Shown here in pieces: positions 34,684 to 47,765 of a stretch of 64,000 bases of DNA. The notes beneath the pieces were generated by a model, which made no database searches, was not told where the DNA came from, and was given only the letters and a program-made list of their open reading frames with translations. Numbering within the stretch: position 1 is the stretch's first letter; each line of letters begins with the position of its first letter. The DNA lies in NCBI GenBank assembly GCA_023678885.1, contig CM042962.1:23264336-23328335 (forward strand), written 5' to 3'. The position numbers were made by a program, and so were the translations under genes. Origin of the DNA: Pogostemon cablin. Its lineage: Eukaryota > Streptophyta > Magnoliopsida > Lamiales > Lamiaceae.

Positions 34684-35197
34684 ATTACATTATAGAGTTT
34701 TGTAGTTTCTTATCAACGTAATTACTGATACAACTACTTTTAAGAGCCAAATAACAAGAAAATCAATTAATACATTGTATACCTCATTGTTTAATCTTTA
34801 AGTAGTTTAGACATGCTATTTCCAGCTTTATCAATCGAAGATCAGAGAACCTAAATGAATGTACAAATAACGTGTAGATATTCTTTTTTGGGATTCAATC
34901 TGAAAGGGTATCAGATGAATTAAATTCACTGAGTGGTATTTGGATTATTATATATGCTAATACGTCTAGATGGTATCCTAACTACTGCATGTGACATTTC
35001 ATTTGGCAACCATTAATTGGTGTTGTATTTGCGTCAAACTAGAATTATGTATTTTAAAAAGTGATCATCTGATTGTTCTCAAAATTGATACTTGACTGCT
35101 GTTAATGATGTAGTACTATCATGTTTTATGGGACTGCCTTGGTGGGCACACGATGACTGTGGACTTTTCTTATTTATGTTTTCTTAATGTCATATAA
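34684..35197. other. No gene seen
   Basis: AT-rich sequence between the gypsy LTR and the CACTA end, without repeats or frames that I recognise. Confidence 0.5.
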
Positions 35198-35214
35198 TTG
35201 CACTACAACATAAG

Positions 35215-35690
35215 TGTCATTATATAACATCAAAAATATGTTACTTAACAATGAAAAAAATGTTATTATATATCATAAGTAATATTTTTTTCGGTGTCGT
35301 TGTTGCACCTGTTATCTAAAGTCTAACATTACACTTTTTTATCTTATTATAACACCTCATATTAATTTTAACATTATTGTAACACTTTAAAAAATGTTAC
35401 AAATACGCTTATGTAACATTTAATTTTCCTAATGTAACATTATTTTGTTAACACTTTTAAATGTAAAGTAGCATTATTTACATTATTTTGGTAACACTTT
35501 TAAATATAACATAACATTAATTTTATTATTTTGATAACACTTTTAATTATAAAGTAACATCGATTACATATTTTTATAACACTTTTGAATATAAAGTAAC
35601 ACTAATTACATATTAATTGTATCACTTTAAAGACAACATATAACACTTTCGTAAAATTATTATGTAACACTTGTGTTAACATTTTAGATT
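35215..35690. repeat. CACTA left subterminal repeats
   Basis: Many copies of TAACACTTTTAAAT-like motifs occur, spaced about 40 bp. They are followed by an ATT/ATA microsatellite at about 35707-35845. Confidence 0.8.
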
Positions 35691-36624
35691 TGTATGCAAT
35701 ATTTATTATCAATTATTATTATTATTATTATTATTATCATTATTATTATTATTATTGCTATGTTTAATTAATATATTTATATTTATTATTTAATAATAAA
35801 TAATAATAATTTAATATTTAATATTATTTTTATTATTATTATCCTAAAAATGATAAAATATATTCAGAACTTACTTTACAATGTGAAATACATCAAGGAT
35901 ACAATAGTGTTTTTATGAAAAACTAGCTCAATAATATAACTAAGACTAACTTTTGTCTAACCAATTAATATGATTAGATCATCTATATAGCAAGTTGCAT
36001 AATTACAATCAGAAAGAAACATAAAACTAGCTAACTGTAGCTTCAAATCTTGCTTAAGAAAACGAGCCACCAACAAACTGCATCCATTGATTCAGCAGCA
36101 GAAATCATCAAGCATATCGAACCCTAACAAAATGCAGCAGCATGATACACATTAGCAAAGCAAACTTACAACTAGTTTGCAACACATTCATTCAACTATT
36201 CATCAAATTATACCATGAAAATGATACCAACAGCTCCACATGTAACTAAATTACATTGTAGCTTTGAGAGTTAATGCTTCAAGCTAAACCAATATCTTGA
36301 GCACACCATTTAGTATAAATTCAACACCCCATAACCAATATATACATATACTTCTTGTTATAAAAAAATACTTAAAATAAAACCATGTTCTATTCAAATA
36401 AAGCATTCATTACAAGTTTCTTAGATAAAGCATATATAGGGAACAACTGTGGGATCAATTTCCCATCTATTATTTTGTTCATTTTATCAACTTCTAAAAC
36501 TTTAGAAACAAGGCAACCATTGAATTGGTTCAAGTAACAAAAAGTGAAACCAAACACATACTTCATCATGACTTAAATATTTCTCTTTGACATCCCACAA
36601 GCATATGTTTAAAGTAGGGAGTAG

Positions 36625-37061
36625 GGACATCAGTTAACCTATAACCACCACCAATTGGTACCTATGCCCAATACAAGTATCAAACCTTTAGAAAATGTAG
36701 GGAAACTAGGAGTGTTTAATTTTAACTACATCACCATTCTGAATTAAAATCAATAAACATCAAGTTGAATCAAAACAAGACATAATTTTTCAATCACATA
36801 GTTATAAAGGTGACAATTAAGAGTAAACTTGAACCAATTGTTGTACCACACACGAAAAAATGAACATCATACTAAAGGGAGAAAATACACAGATATAGTG
36901 AAAATGAAAACCTACTAGAGCTATTTTCTTACAGCTAGTTTAACTCTTCTGCTTGTAAGAGGAACAATGCGAGTACCATCCCCTCCACCCAATATTATTG
37001 AAGCAACTGTTGCTGGATCTGCTTTTGGATGTTCTTCGTAAAACAATGAAGATTCAAGTGC
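36625..37061 (-). pseudogene. Captured ADP-glucose pyrophosphorylase large-subunit fragment (two exons)
   Basis: The first exon, 37061-36933, follows a TATGCAG acceptor and ends at a GTAAGA donor. It encodes 43 codons without a stop, including ATVASIILGGGDGTRIVPLT then SRRVKLA. The second begins at 36661 after CATAG and reads VPIGGGYRLTDVP, then loses similarity near 36625. Together they match the nucleotide-binding N-terminal block of AGPase subunits, normally SIILGGGAGTRLFPLT...KPAVPIGG. The AGPase large subunit regulates plastid starch synthesis. Substitutions at conserved positions (Ala to Asp in GGG-x-GT, Pro to Leu) and the truncation make it non-functional. It sits wholly inside the CACTA element. 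Confidence 0.8.
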
Positions 37062-38489
37062 CTGCATATTATTATTTCAATCAATGTTTATTTGAGGGAA
37101 AAAAAGAAAAGAAAAGAACTTATGCCCAAGATCATCAAACTTACCGCCATTTATTTGTTCATATCAAGTGTAAGAACAAAGAATGCAAATCTAGATGCTC
37201 AGAAAGAAAGTACGAAATTGCAATCACAAGCTTAAATCAAAATACAAGTTTGAACAATTATCTGTTTCTGAAACATGCAATAGTTTAAAGGTTGGTTCAT
37301 AATGCACTGGTCCAACTAATTTTGAGAAGCAACATGCCAAGATCATAAATACAAAAAAGAACAAAAAATAAGCTTTAACTTTTAGCCAAGAAATCCATGC
37401 AGTAAAAGAAACTAATATGAGTGACGTGGCATTAAGCCAAGCATTGGTACTTCCTCAGAGAAATTAATATTGCTGGCTAGAATCCCCTACAGGTTAGAAA
37501 ATACATATAAAATTACAAGTTAAAGCATGCTAATAATAGGTCATCCTATGATTACAAAGTTGAAACCAACTGCGAGCAAAAGAGTACCCTGTCCAGCTGT
37601 TTAAGCTATTAAGAATAATTGGATTGAGTGAAATTAATGCATTAGGAAAGATGCTTTATAATACCTTATAATTCTATGGCCTCAAGAAGAGAATAATAGT
37701 GTAGAGTTAGGTCAAACAGTTAACAACACTCCTAAGGGAAGAAGGATCAAGAAGTTAGAAGGAATACAGAAAAAAAGGGAATAATTTAGTGAAGTAGTCA
37801 TGTAAAAAGAGAGCAATAAGGCTTTGAAGATTGATCATGCTTATTTCAATGGTTAGAAAGTTTTTTATCAAAGAAAAGAATTATGCCAACCATTGCGAAT
37901 AATACCAAATCTAGTCAATCATTTTCCAATCTCTATTAACAAGTATATAAGTAATATTAAAGTCCACCTAAACAGTTAAAGGCAATCAGATACTATGCAA
38001 CAAGGCAGCAAAAGGATGAATACAATATTTATAAAATATGCATCATAACTAATTGAAAAGCTTAAAATAGGCATTTACAGCATATAATCTAGATTAAGGG
38101 TCAATAGAGTCAACATCATATCACGCCAATTGAAACAAAGAATTAAGATTTACGTAACAAACAGTCACATCAGCACTAAAGCTGAAACCAAAAGATGATC
38201 AAACGTAAGAGGCCTATATCCCTTTTACAACAATGGATTAATTATAAGATAATTTTAGCAAGTTAATATAGAGAATTTGATAAAGTAGATGCACTAGCAT
38301 GTAAGAAGGAGATGCACAAGCATATAAGATTGCAGATGCACGAGCATGCAAGAGAAGTAATGGCAGCACTAATTCAGCCAAATGTTGCTAGGAGCTACAA
38401 TATTGGTCTTCATACCATCATAATAACTGAGATAGAACTCTTGATGATGAAGTTTAACCAGTAATAGTTTTCCATTGAACAGGTAATCT

Positions 38490-38688
38490 CGAGGAAACCG
38501 TTGTATATCAATGAAATATTATTCTAAACCAGATCATGCGTTCAAACTATAATATAGTGAATGGAAGTCTATTCTTACCAAGAAAAACATCATACCTTAT
38601 CTAATTCAGTCAGAAACTGGAAACTTTCAATAATCAAATCAATTGAATCTTCATCCTTCAAGATATGAAAAATAGCCCCAAACATTTT
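38490..38688 (-). pseudogene. Captured SNI1-like fragment (two exon pieces)
   Basis: 38688-38596 is a 31-codon exon between an ATAG acceptor and a GTATGA donor. It reads KMFGAIFHILKDEDSIDLII, then ESFQFLTELDK. After a short intron, sequence near 38505 reads RFPRDYLFNGKLL, which would continue it. The pattern M-x-x-AIF-x-IL...ELI-x-x-SFQLLT-x-L...RFP-x-VY matches what I recall of plant SNI1, an SMC5/6-complex-associated negative regulator of systemic acquired resistance. The second piece lacks a clean acceptor. The rest of the gene is not seen. The identification comes from memory of the family and needs a protein search. Confidence 0.5.
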
Positions 38689-39679
38689 CTATCAATCAAA
38701 TTGCAGATAAGAGTCTCCGAGGACAAGTTAAAAACTAAATGAATTATTAGAACTAAAAAAAGAATTGAGCCACTCAACATCATAATAACCAATGATGTTG
38801 GCAACTCGACATAAGATGGAAAATTATAATATACTAATGGAAAACTCATTACATATAACAACTAGCCATTTCCCACCCACTCTTTCATTGTGCGGTGTGA
38901 CTGGAGAAAAATTTCTAACTGAATTCACACCGTATGTAATACTTCTTCTTAGAGGTCAAGTTCCATTTGTAAATTTTAAAAAATAATAATAGCCGCTTCT
39001 GAAATATTTAACAATTTTTTCCACCTGCCTTGCCCATGAATTCGCCCTGTTCGATGCATTAGCGAGATATAAGATAATATATCGAAACAAACTTGGCTAT
39101 GAAACTCATCAAAAATGAAATATTTGGTCGTATGTGAAAATAGTAACACAATAGAAAGCCACTAATTGCAGACTATGTTGTACTTGAGTCGTTAAGAAAT
39201 AATTTGCATATCCAATAGTCATCAACCTACATATAACCTGAGTACGTGACTTTATTAAAAAATACCTGACACATGCAAAAAAATATTTTCACACTGCAAA
39301 GGTATTTATATGAGATCCATCTTTTATATTGTAAGCAGTATACCAATAATAAAAATTAAGAAAGAAGAAGAGGCTTGCTTTTCTAGATTAAATAATATCA
39401 CTCGACTAAAGCTCATCAGATGAAATGAATACATGCCCCCTTCTAGCCTTATTACAAGAAACTAACTCATTATAAAATGGAAAAGCAAATCATTTCATAC
39501 CTAACCAAGCCAAATTAATTGCAGGATCACAGATGAAGGCAGAAGAGTGGTAATTATATGTAAAAGAACAAAGGGGACACACACCAACTTCATGCTATAT
39601 TTTCAGGATATATGAGACAACAATAGGTCAAATAAGCTCAAAATCACAATCTAAAAACAAAGAGGTGAAGATATTGTGT

Positions 39680-40210
39680 GTATAATTATCTCATACCTTC
39701 ATTCGTGGAGGCTTCCCAAATGATGAATCTGAATAAAATAGTCAACCCTGGGAACACAACATATCTAGCAGGTACATATATAACACAGATTGTTGAATAC
39801 ATATCATCGAATTCGCTTTCAATTGCCACCAGCTTTGAATTGCCATCAGAATATCCGGTTACCTTTATGAGAACTGAATGCACAAGAGAAAAAAAGACTC
39901 GTAACCCTTCGCTTGCACCAGATTCGCTTTCAATTCTTGCCTAGCCAAATACCATCTCCTGCCTAAATTGAACTGATTAAATTGATGAAGAAACATTCAA
40001 TGAACAAATTCAGAGGATTATAATCAACCAAAACACTAAGTGTACCGATGAAATTGATGAAGAAATATTCAATTAACAAATTTTTCCTCTGCTTGGCCCT
40101 AATTCTTGGACAGAAATTCAAATAAAACGGAGAAGAGAAGAATTTCTATCCAATTTGTAAGTTCTTTGAAAACCTAATTACCCGGGTTGAAGCGTGAGAT
40201 TTCAGTTGTT
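39680..40210 (-). pseudogene. Gene-like 5' end of unknown identity in the CACTA element
   Basis: Minus-strand 40210-39960 looks like a 5' UTR (CTTCTCTTCTCCGTTTTATT). An open stretch of ~84 codons follows to 39686, with VHSVLIKVTGYSDGNSKLVA and IESEFDDMYSTICVIYVPAR. I do not recognise the protein. It may be the 5' portion of the captured unit that includes the SNI1-like exons. Confidence 0.3.
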
Positions 40211-40810
40211 GATGAAATGAGGAAATGTGTTCGGCTTTCTCATTTTTCCTTTCTATCATTTGTTTACTTAAATTTCTTTTAAATGAAAGAGGGAAAAAGG
40301 GGAGCCAAAAGTTCACTCTCATTATTGCCTTTATTATTTTTTGAATTTGAATTTTAATAATAGGATCTTATGTGATTAGTGGGACTATGGAAGTTAATTA
40401 TTTCGTCTCTAACATTTATATTTTTACTTTTATTATAACAAAATATGATTTTTAATGAAAAGTTTTTCATCCTTCATCTTTTCTTTTCTCATTACTAACG
40501 AAATTTCTTGAAGTGAAAGAAAATATCTACTCATTTCTTAGGAAAAGAAAAAAAATCATATTTAAATTTATGAATTTACTCAAATTGATTTTAAAATTTT
40601 CTAAATTATAATATAATGAAAGTTAAAAAATTCAAATATTTTACAATGCAATACTATTATTTCATAATTAACAATTCAATTGGATTTACAAAATGGAGTA
40701 TTCAAGAATTATTTCAACTAGAGGCATAACATTTTTTCCTCATTAAATATAACTTTTGATTTTCTAAGTATTGGTTTTATATACTCCTCCTCATATTAAG
40801 TTATACGTTT

Positions 40811-41008
40811 ACTCCGTCCCGGGAAAAGAGGTGCATTTGCTTTTTGCACATAGATTAATGAGTATTATTATTTTATGTAAAGTGAGTAAGTGTATTACAG
40901 ATATGTGATGGGTAGTAGTGAACCATTTTTACTAAAAGAAGAAAATTGTGCAATTTAAATGAGACGTCCAATATAGTAAAATGGTGCTATTTGGCGGGAT
41001 GGAGGGAG
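40811..41008. mobile_element. Stowaway MITE
   Basis: ACTCCGTCCCGGGAAAAGAG on the left and GGCGGGATGGAGGGAG then TA on the right. It is in the opposite orientation to the 3031-3235 copy, with which it shares the whole interior. Confidence 0.8.
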
Positions 41009-41168
41009 TATTTTGGCATATAGATTAAATGATATAATATTTTAATAAGTAATTAGTATATATTTGTTGTATTTTACATTTTGTCTCTAATTTTAATTTA
41101 AATTGATGATAATTTGTGTAATATTGTAAAACTTTTTAGGTGTATTGATTTTAGCGACTATGTACATA

Positions 41169-41369
41169 CTCTCTCCGTCCCACCACAAGTGTGGCGTTTC
41201 TTTTTGCATGTAAATTAAGAGATAAGGAGAAATAAATAATATTTTAATGTATAGTGGTAGGTGTATTAGTGTGGAGTGTGTGTCCCATAGAGATAGATTA
41301 ATAGTCTTGTGGAAATGCACCTCTTGTGTTGAGACGGATGAAAATAGCAAAATGGTGGGGCAGATGGAG
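41169..41369. mobile_element. Stowaway MITE
   Basis: CTCTCTCCGTCCCACCACAA after TA on the left, and GGTGGGGCAGATGGAG then TA on the right. Confidence 0.75.
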
Positions 41370-41935
41370 TATTTAATAAAAAAGAAAATGTATACTTTAA
41401 AGTAGAACAAAAAAAATAAAATTTTTACCTTAGGATCGGGACGAATATTTAATAAAAAAGAAAATGTATACTTTAAAAAGATCAAACAAAAACAATACTC
41501 CAAAATGTTTATTTTTGTGCGGAATTGGGATGAATTGAGTATTAATTATATTTTCTACATTTAAAATATCAAAAAAAAAAATTCTCAATTAGTATCACTC
41601 TTAATTTTAAGAGTTGGCCATTTGTGCATATGGTGCACAAAATGTTAGACATAACATTTTGTAAAATGTTAAAGACATAACATTTTATTTTGAGGGAATA
41701 CACTTTAATAAATTAGGATTCTATTTTTTTTTCTTAAAAGATCCATCGAAATATGAAGAGCTTAAATGTTTAATTTAAAAAAAAATCTTTTTTTTTTCAG
41801 AAAATGAAATATATGAATTTTTATACTAAAAGTATAATATTCAATATTAAAATATATACTATAAAACTGAATTTTGGGGTACATACCTAAGTTAGTGCAT
41901 CCGATTGGATGTAAGATTTTATCAAATTTTAAATA

Positions 41936-42160
41936 CTATCTCCGTCCAATATCAATGTATCTATATATTTTTTGCATGTGAATTAATGAGTATTATTATT
42001 TTATGTGTAATGGATAGTTGTATTAGTGGAGGATGTGAATTCCATATTTTATTTGTATTAGTTGAGGTATGGGCCCCATATATGTCTAAAAAGAAAAATG
42101 GATAAATTAAGAATGACCGTTCAAAATAGTAAAATGGATAATTAGGGATGGACGGATGGA
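41936..42160. mobile_element. Stowaway MITE
   Basis: CTATCTCCGTCCAATATCAA after TA on the left, and AGGGATGGACGGATGGA then ATA on the right. The interior has the familiar TTTTTGCATGTGAATTAATG. Confidence 0.7.
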
Positions 42161-42880
42161 ATAATATTTTTAACTTTGTAAACAATAGAAATTAAAATAA
42201 TTTTAATTGACAATTAAAAATAAAAAAATGAATAAATAATATTTTTATTAAAAAAGTTTTTGAATAAAAGACTACAATTATTTTTCAATAATTACAAAAT
42301 AAGCAAAAATAAAAATAGTAGGAAAAAAAAAACTACAAGCGTGCAAGCATCCCAATTGATTAGACAAGTTTAAGTTAATTGAATATATATATCAATTTAG
42401 TTATTAGAGGATTTATCTCAACTAATAAATTAATAAGACTATCTCAATATATATATTATTCTTTAAGAAAATAAAAATAAATAATTGTATAATAATCTAT
42501 ATAATTAATGAAGAATGCATGAAAATGAATTAAGATTATTAAACTATAATTAGAATTTAATTACTAGTATATTATTAAAATAAATTAATTATTAAAATTT
42601 AAATAAATAATTTAAAATAATAAATCGTGACTACATAAATTTATTTAAAATATATTTAATTCATTAATAAAAAATAGTGATTATTGTGACTAAAAGAAAA
42701 CGTCAACTAAAAATTTACATACATTTATATATAATTAAAAATTTACATACATTTATATATAATTAAAAAATAAAATTAATAACAATCACCCCTAAAAAAA
42801 ACATAATAATAAAAAAATAACCCCATAATTAGGCAAAGAAAAAAAGCAGCACCAATTTTACCTAAAAGAGAGGATAAGGG
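42161..42880. other. Very AT-rich CACTA interior, no gene
   Basis: Low-complexity A/T sequence with a small direct repeat TTTACATACATTTATATATA at about 42714-42755. Confidence 0.5.
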
Positions 42881-42889
42881 CGCCAACCC

Positions 42890-43375
42890 AATCTCATTTC
42901 CGCCTCTAATCCTCTGAAAATGTGTGTTGGAAATCTCCTTTTAGTTTTCCTTCTACCTCTCTCTTAGCACTCAGCAGTTCAAAGGGGGTCGGAGGAATTT
43001 AGTGTCGGAGGTCTGGTTTCTTTGCAAGTACGCGACTACGAAGATGGTAGCTGCTTGGAAGATCGAAGATATTGATGCCCAAGCGTACTCCATCATGTCC
43101 TATCTATCTTTCGCCTGTTGGCATCGACTCCAAAATTCTCTTCCCTTTCCTCCAATCCATCGACGCTTCAATTATAGATCTCCTGCCATTATCTTTTCTT
43201 TCGGTACTATTTTCATTTCTGTTGCTGATTTTAATCGCATATCCAACAGATTCACTTCGCCATTCTTCACTTGGTGGAGGTTGTTCTAATTTTTCCAAAG
43301 CAGATTGCTTGGGCGACAAATTAAGTGGTGCATTTGTTTTATTTCTATATTTTTAGGTTTATAGTGAATTAATCA
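42890..43375 (+). pseudogene. Gene-start-like piece of unknown identity
   Basis: A 5' UTR-like stretch (TCTCATTTCCGCCTCTAATC, then CTACCTCTCTCTTAGC) leads to overlapping plus frames at 43002-43289 and 43072-43356. The latter reads SPVGIDSKILFPFLQSIDAS then IIDLLPLSFLS, which looks more protein-like. Neither is recognised. Composition differs from the AT-rich flanks, so it is likely a host fragment carried by the CACTA element. Confidence 0.3.
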
Positions 43376-43805
43376 TTCAACTTTGAAATTTCTTAACCGA
43401 CGAAAATACAGTGGCGAATTTCCATTGCTATATGAATGGGCTAAAGCCTCGAGTCTCACAGTTCATTTCTCTTAAAGATTATTTTTACGTTAATGTAATC
43501 TATTTCAGATTTCTTCCCACCTGTACACTCAAGTATTCAGTCGAATATATTACTCTAAACTAGTTCATTGAATGTTTCTTTATCAATTTCATTGGTTAAA
43601 TTGCTTAATGGTGGATGCTCATATTCAATCGGATTGAGATCATCCACAGGATCTGTGGATAAAGATGCAAAAAATTAGATAAGCTACTCCGAAACAGTTG
43701 TATGTTTTTCTATTTGATTTTATTCAATTGATCATTAGTATGAGGGAGCAGTAGTCAGTTTGCATTTGAAATAGCTATTGGTCATAGACTAATTACAGTT
43801 TGATT

Positions 43806-43910
43806 GAATTAGACAACAAAATCACGGAGTATGTTAAACGTGGAGTTTCTGCAGATGAAACAATCCTTAATCTGCAAATTAAGAATTGTGAGGTTGATGG
43901 GTCGAAGATG
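43806..43910 (+). pseudogene. Exon-like piece of unknown identity
   Basis: The open plus frame ELDNKITEYVKRGVSADETI LNLQIKNCEVDGSK ends at a strong donor (GATGTAAGT). It has a good protein composition, but I do not recognise the family. It may belong to the same captured gene as 42890-43375. Confidence 0.35.
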
Positions 43911-44796
43911 TAAGTGCTGACAGATTTTCTGGACTGAATGAAAGTAAAGGTGTATGGACTTCTTTAGATTAACTTATGTCTGTTGGGCAATATTATTTTC
44001 TTAACTTTTATGTACTTTTTCCACTAGCTAACATCTCCACTAGTTGTATGCAAAAGCAATATTGTTGGGCATTCATTATGTACACGGGCTACTTAGTACT
44101 TGTCTTGTGATTTGATTTGAAAATTTATTCGATTGTAAAGTAGAAGTTTCGGTTTAGTATTTTCTGTCATAGTTAACTGAAACATAAATATATCTCTATA
44201 TCTATACATTATATATAAAGAGATTTCACCTAAAAAACAGCCAGTTCTGAACTTTTGCAATTTATTTTACACCCGGAAAACTCTGGTTTTCCTTGTCTTG
44301 TACGTGGCTAACATTGAGGCTTCGCTAAGTTCGCTTACTCTACCTCTATTCCTCTCACCATTGTTTGTTTTCTCCGTCTTTCTTTGTTCATATTTACCCT
44401 TCTTTTGTTTTCATTTAACATGTTTCTATTTCCTTGGTTGCTTCAATTACTGCCCGTTGGACATACTAGTAACTATGCTCATTCTTATTTTCATATGTCA
44501 GTTACTAAGAATTAATAGTCTCATTGATTTACTTGGGTGTCTGAGCAATACAATGTTATTTAATTTATTATTTAGTGTGAGTTAGAATAGTATAAACAAG
44601 GCTATTATGTATGTTAGTGACAAATGTTATTTAAGATGCTAAATTTACTGTGGCCAAACATGTTTACAACATAAAATAATTCAATTCATAATTTGTATTT
44701 TTTAAATAATTAATTGTGGGAAACTAATGGTTGTGCAAAGTAGAAGCATAATAAATTCAGAAGATACAAATATAGAAGAATTGAAAAAATACAGAA

Positions 44797-44920
44797 AATG
44801 TGAAAGCAGATGCCTTTGTGATTGATTGCATAATCAAGTTAGCAGGAATTACTTGTCAGAAACACAGTGGTTTTGGGAGAGGCGACAAGCATAGAATGCG
44901 GCGGTGTTCGGAAGGTATAT
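44797..44920 (+). pseudogene. Exon-like piece of unknown identity
   Basis: The open plus frame ADAFVIDCIIKLAGITCQKH SGFGRGDKHRMRRCSEG ends at AAGGTATATG, a possible donor. Not recognised. Confidence 0.25.
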
Positions 44921-45239
44921 GCACTGCTCTTATTAACTATTATTATTGATAAAATAAAAATATTATGTGCTCTCTTGAGAGTGAACACAAACTTGGTGGA
45001 GTAATGTACGTATTGCTAGGTTTACTACAACTTTAGGAATTGGTGATTGATATTTATTCTTTGCTACATGTGTATTTGGACCATCTGGTTCCCATGTAAT
45101 ATGGAGCTCACCTCACTTCTATTAACAATGTGTATATGAGGAAAGAAGGCAGTTATATTGATACTTCAATTTTATGTGCCATTTTTCAATGACAAGATCC
45201 TTTCTTTATTTTATCATCCATAACTTGTTTTTAACTTCA

Positions 45240-45369
45240 AAATTAGAAAATAGTTGATTGACATAGGTGATTCAGATTTGCGAAATTAGAAAATAGTTGG
45301 TTGACATAGGTGATTCAGATTTGCAAAATTAGAAAATAGTTAGTTGACATAGGTGATTCAGATAATAGA
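45240..45369. repeat. 43-bp tandem repeat, three units
   Basis: Each unit reads AAATTAGAAAATAGTT(G/A), then (A/G)TTGACATAGGTGATTCAG, then A. The units are nearly identical. Confidence 0.92.
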
Positions 45370-45524
45370 AATCCTTAAGCATAAATTTAAACAGTTTTAT
45401 GTAAGAAACTTGGTCTAATTTGCAGACTACCAGAGGCATCTGTGTGATTATTAGATTATAAAGAGAACGTTTGCTCGTTGAACTTCTTATTTTACACTTG
45501 TTTTGTAAAGTGAAATCACCAATT

Positions 45525-45614
<90 letters not shown>

Positions 45615-45681
45615 GAAAATACGGGCTACCACCTTACAGAGTGAAGTGTAGTTACCTGGTATATATATATATATATATATG
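45525..45681. repeat. (AT)n microsatellite in two blocks
   Basis: AT runs occur at about 45525-45609 and 45660-45680, separated by a ~50-bp unique stretch. Confidence 0.93.
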
Positions 45682-46489
45682 ATTTGCTATATACTAGATT
45701 TTTAGTTACTATTTTGGTAGCTGCTATACACTTAATCTAGAACTAGAAGTCAAGGCCACCCTAGTTGTTTTGTAGTCGTGGGTGCCTTTCGCTGTACAAA
45801 TACAGGTTATATTGTTCCTGGCTATATCATGGGTGGAGAAAACAGGTCAAATGAGAAAGCTAGGTTGAGGAAAGGTGGGAACTTTGGATAATATTTTATT
45901 CTATTGAGTTTAGACTTTATTTTCTTTAATCTCCATAATGCTTCGTGCTTGCGATTTCAAATGTTCAATATGATAGTGTATAAGTTTGACTTTTACCTGT
46001 CAAGATACACATGAATCTAACTCTATAGAATGAAGCTAGTTCAAGTGTGGGGTGTTTTAGTTCATCTTATATCTTCTGGAGCTCAAATCTGTTTACTTTA
46101 TGTTGGCCTCAACATCCTCATAATGGAACAAGCAACACTTTTGATAAATTCTCATTTCTTTAAAATTTACATGCTATTCCCACTCGCAATATTATCCTAA
46201 AAAGTAAATAGCTAAACACAAATAATTTTATTTATTTCTCACTGTTAAAAGTTTATACTTCTACACATTCAAAAGATTAGTAGCATCCTTTTTTTTACCT
46301 CACACGAAAACACCACCATAACCATTGATAACCGATAAAAGCTTTACAAAAATCATGATGTAAATCAAAACATCAAATGTAGAGTGCTTAAATGGCAGAA
46401 AAAGAGGAAAATGGCTAACACAACCATGAGAATTCTCACTATGAACTTATCTAACTATAGGAATTCTTTCTAACTTATCCCTGAATGCG

Positions 46490-46810
46490 ACCACACATGC
46501 AGTGCAAGACTTTTGATAAAAAAATTTCCTTGCAGATTAAGTTCTATGAACATTGAAATATAAAAGAAACACAACTTAAGAAAGCAAACAAATAAACATC
46601 TCGAGTGAATGAAAGACTAAATGTAACATTATTGTTGAAACCAAAGCACAGTTCTTGCGATGAAAACTAGTTGGTCACTACTCTAAAAACCAACTTCACA
46701 GTAGGGGGACGACAACATTGCAACACTTCTGATAGAATCTTCCCTTGCAGAACAAGTTTTATGAACACGATAATAATATAAAAGAAGCAGAAAGTAGCAA
46801 CTTAAGAAGG
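46490..46810. repeat. Degenerate ~100-bp repeat pair
   Basis: Both 46500-46590 and 46715-46805 share CTTTTGATA or CTTCTGATA, then CTTGCAGA, then TATGAACA, then ATATAAAAGAA, then AACTTAAGAA. The rest of 45682-47500 shows no gene. Confidence 0.5.
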
Positions 46811-47499
46811 TCATGTAAGTAATTAACTAAAATACACATTTTTAAGATCAAATCACATTCTTCAATCCATGAATACCTTGAGCACCTCTCTCAAAGATTA
46901 AGGGGATAACACAGGTTCACCTTCCAAGAAAGGGTCACACTACTCCAAAAAAATATTGGTACTATTCAAGTATGTTAGAACCAACAAGAAAGTGTTTCAA
47001 GCTTTATGTTTTTAATATTATTTAATTTTTTAATTAAAATTATATATTTAATAAATATTATTATTTTTTTAAATATTTGACTCATTAATAGTACACTTAT
47101 GAGTCATTTCAAGACATTTTACTTTTTAATTTTTAATTAAAACATTATAATATGACTTTTGAGTATCCTATGTGTCCTATTATACATATATTGACTAAAG
47201 AAAAAGGACACTCAATAAATTTTTTTATTAAACACATTAAAATAAAAATATAAACTGTAAAAATTAGTTGTATTTCTTTTCTTAAAAAAAAAGATATATG
47301 CAATATATTATATACTTTATACCCATATTCTTTATTTATATATTTTTTAATAAAATATAATAAATAAATTTTATTTAAATAGATATTTATATACATGCAA
47401 AATAATTAAAATTTATATAATTAATATTTAAACTATAAATATACACTTAAAAAATTAAAACTACATTAAAGTTTTACATATATATAAATATTTTACTTG

Positions 47500-47765
47500 T
47501 ATTTAAAAGTGTTATTTAAAAATGTTACTAATATTAAAGTGTTATATAATGATGTTACTTATAAAAAAGTGTTACATGTGAAGTGTAATTTATGTAATAG
47601 TATTATATGCATGTGTTGCATATTCGAAAAGTGTTACTCAAGTATGTTACTTATATAAAATGTGTTAAAAATGTGTTAAATATTATAATAATTTAGAAAG
47701 TGTTACCAATTTGTGTTAAATAAATTAAAGTGTTACTAAGATAGTGTTATGTAATGTCACTTATG
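47500..47765. repeat. CACTA right subterminal repeats
   Basis: Repeated AAAGTGTTA(C/T) motifs, the inverse of those at 35215-35690. Confidence 0.8.

Noticed and set aside
36998..37288. 96-codon plus frame
   Set aside because: It lies opposite the AGPase-like exon and its intron; no protein character.
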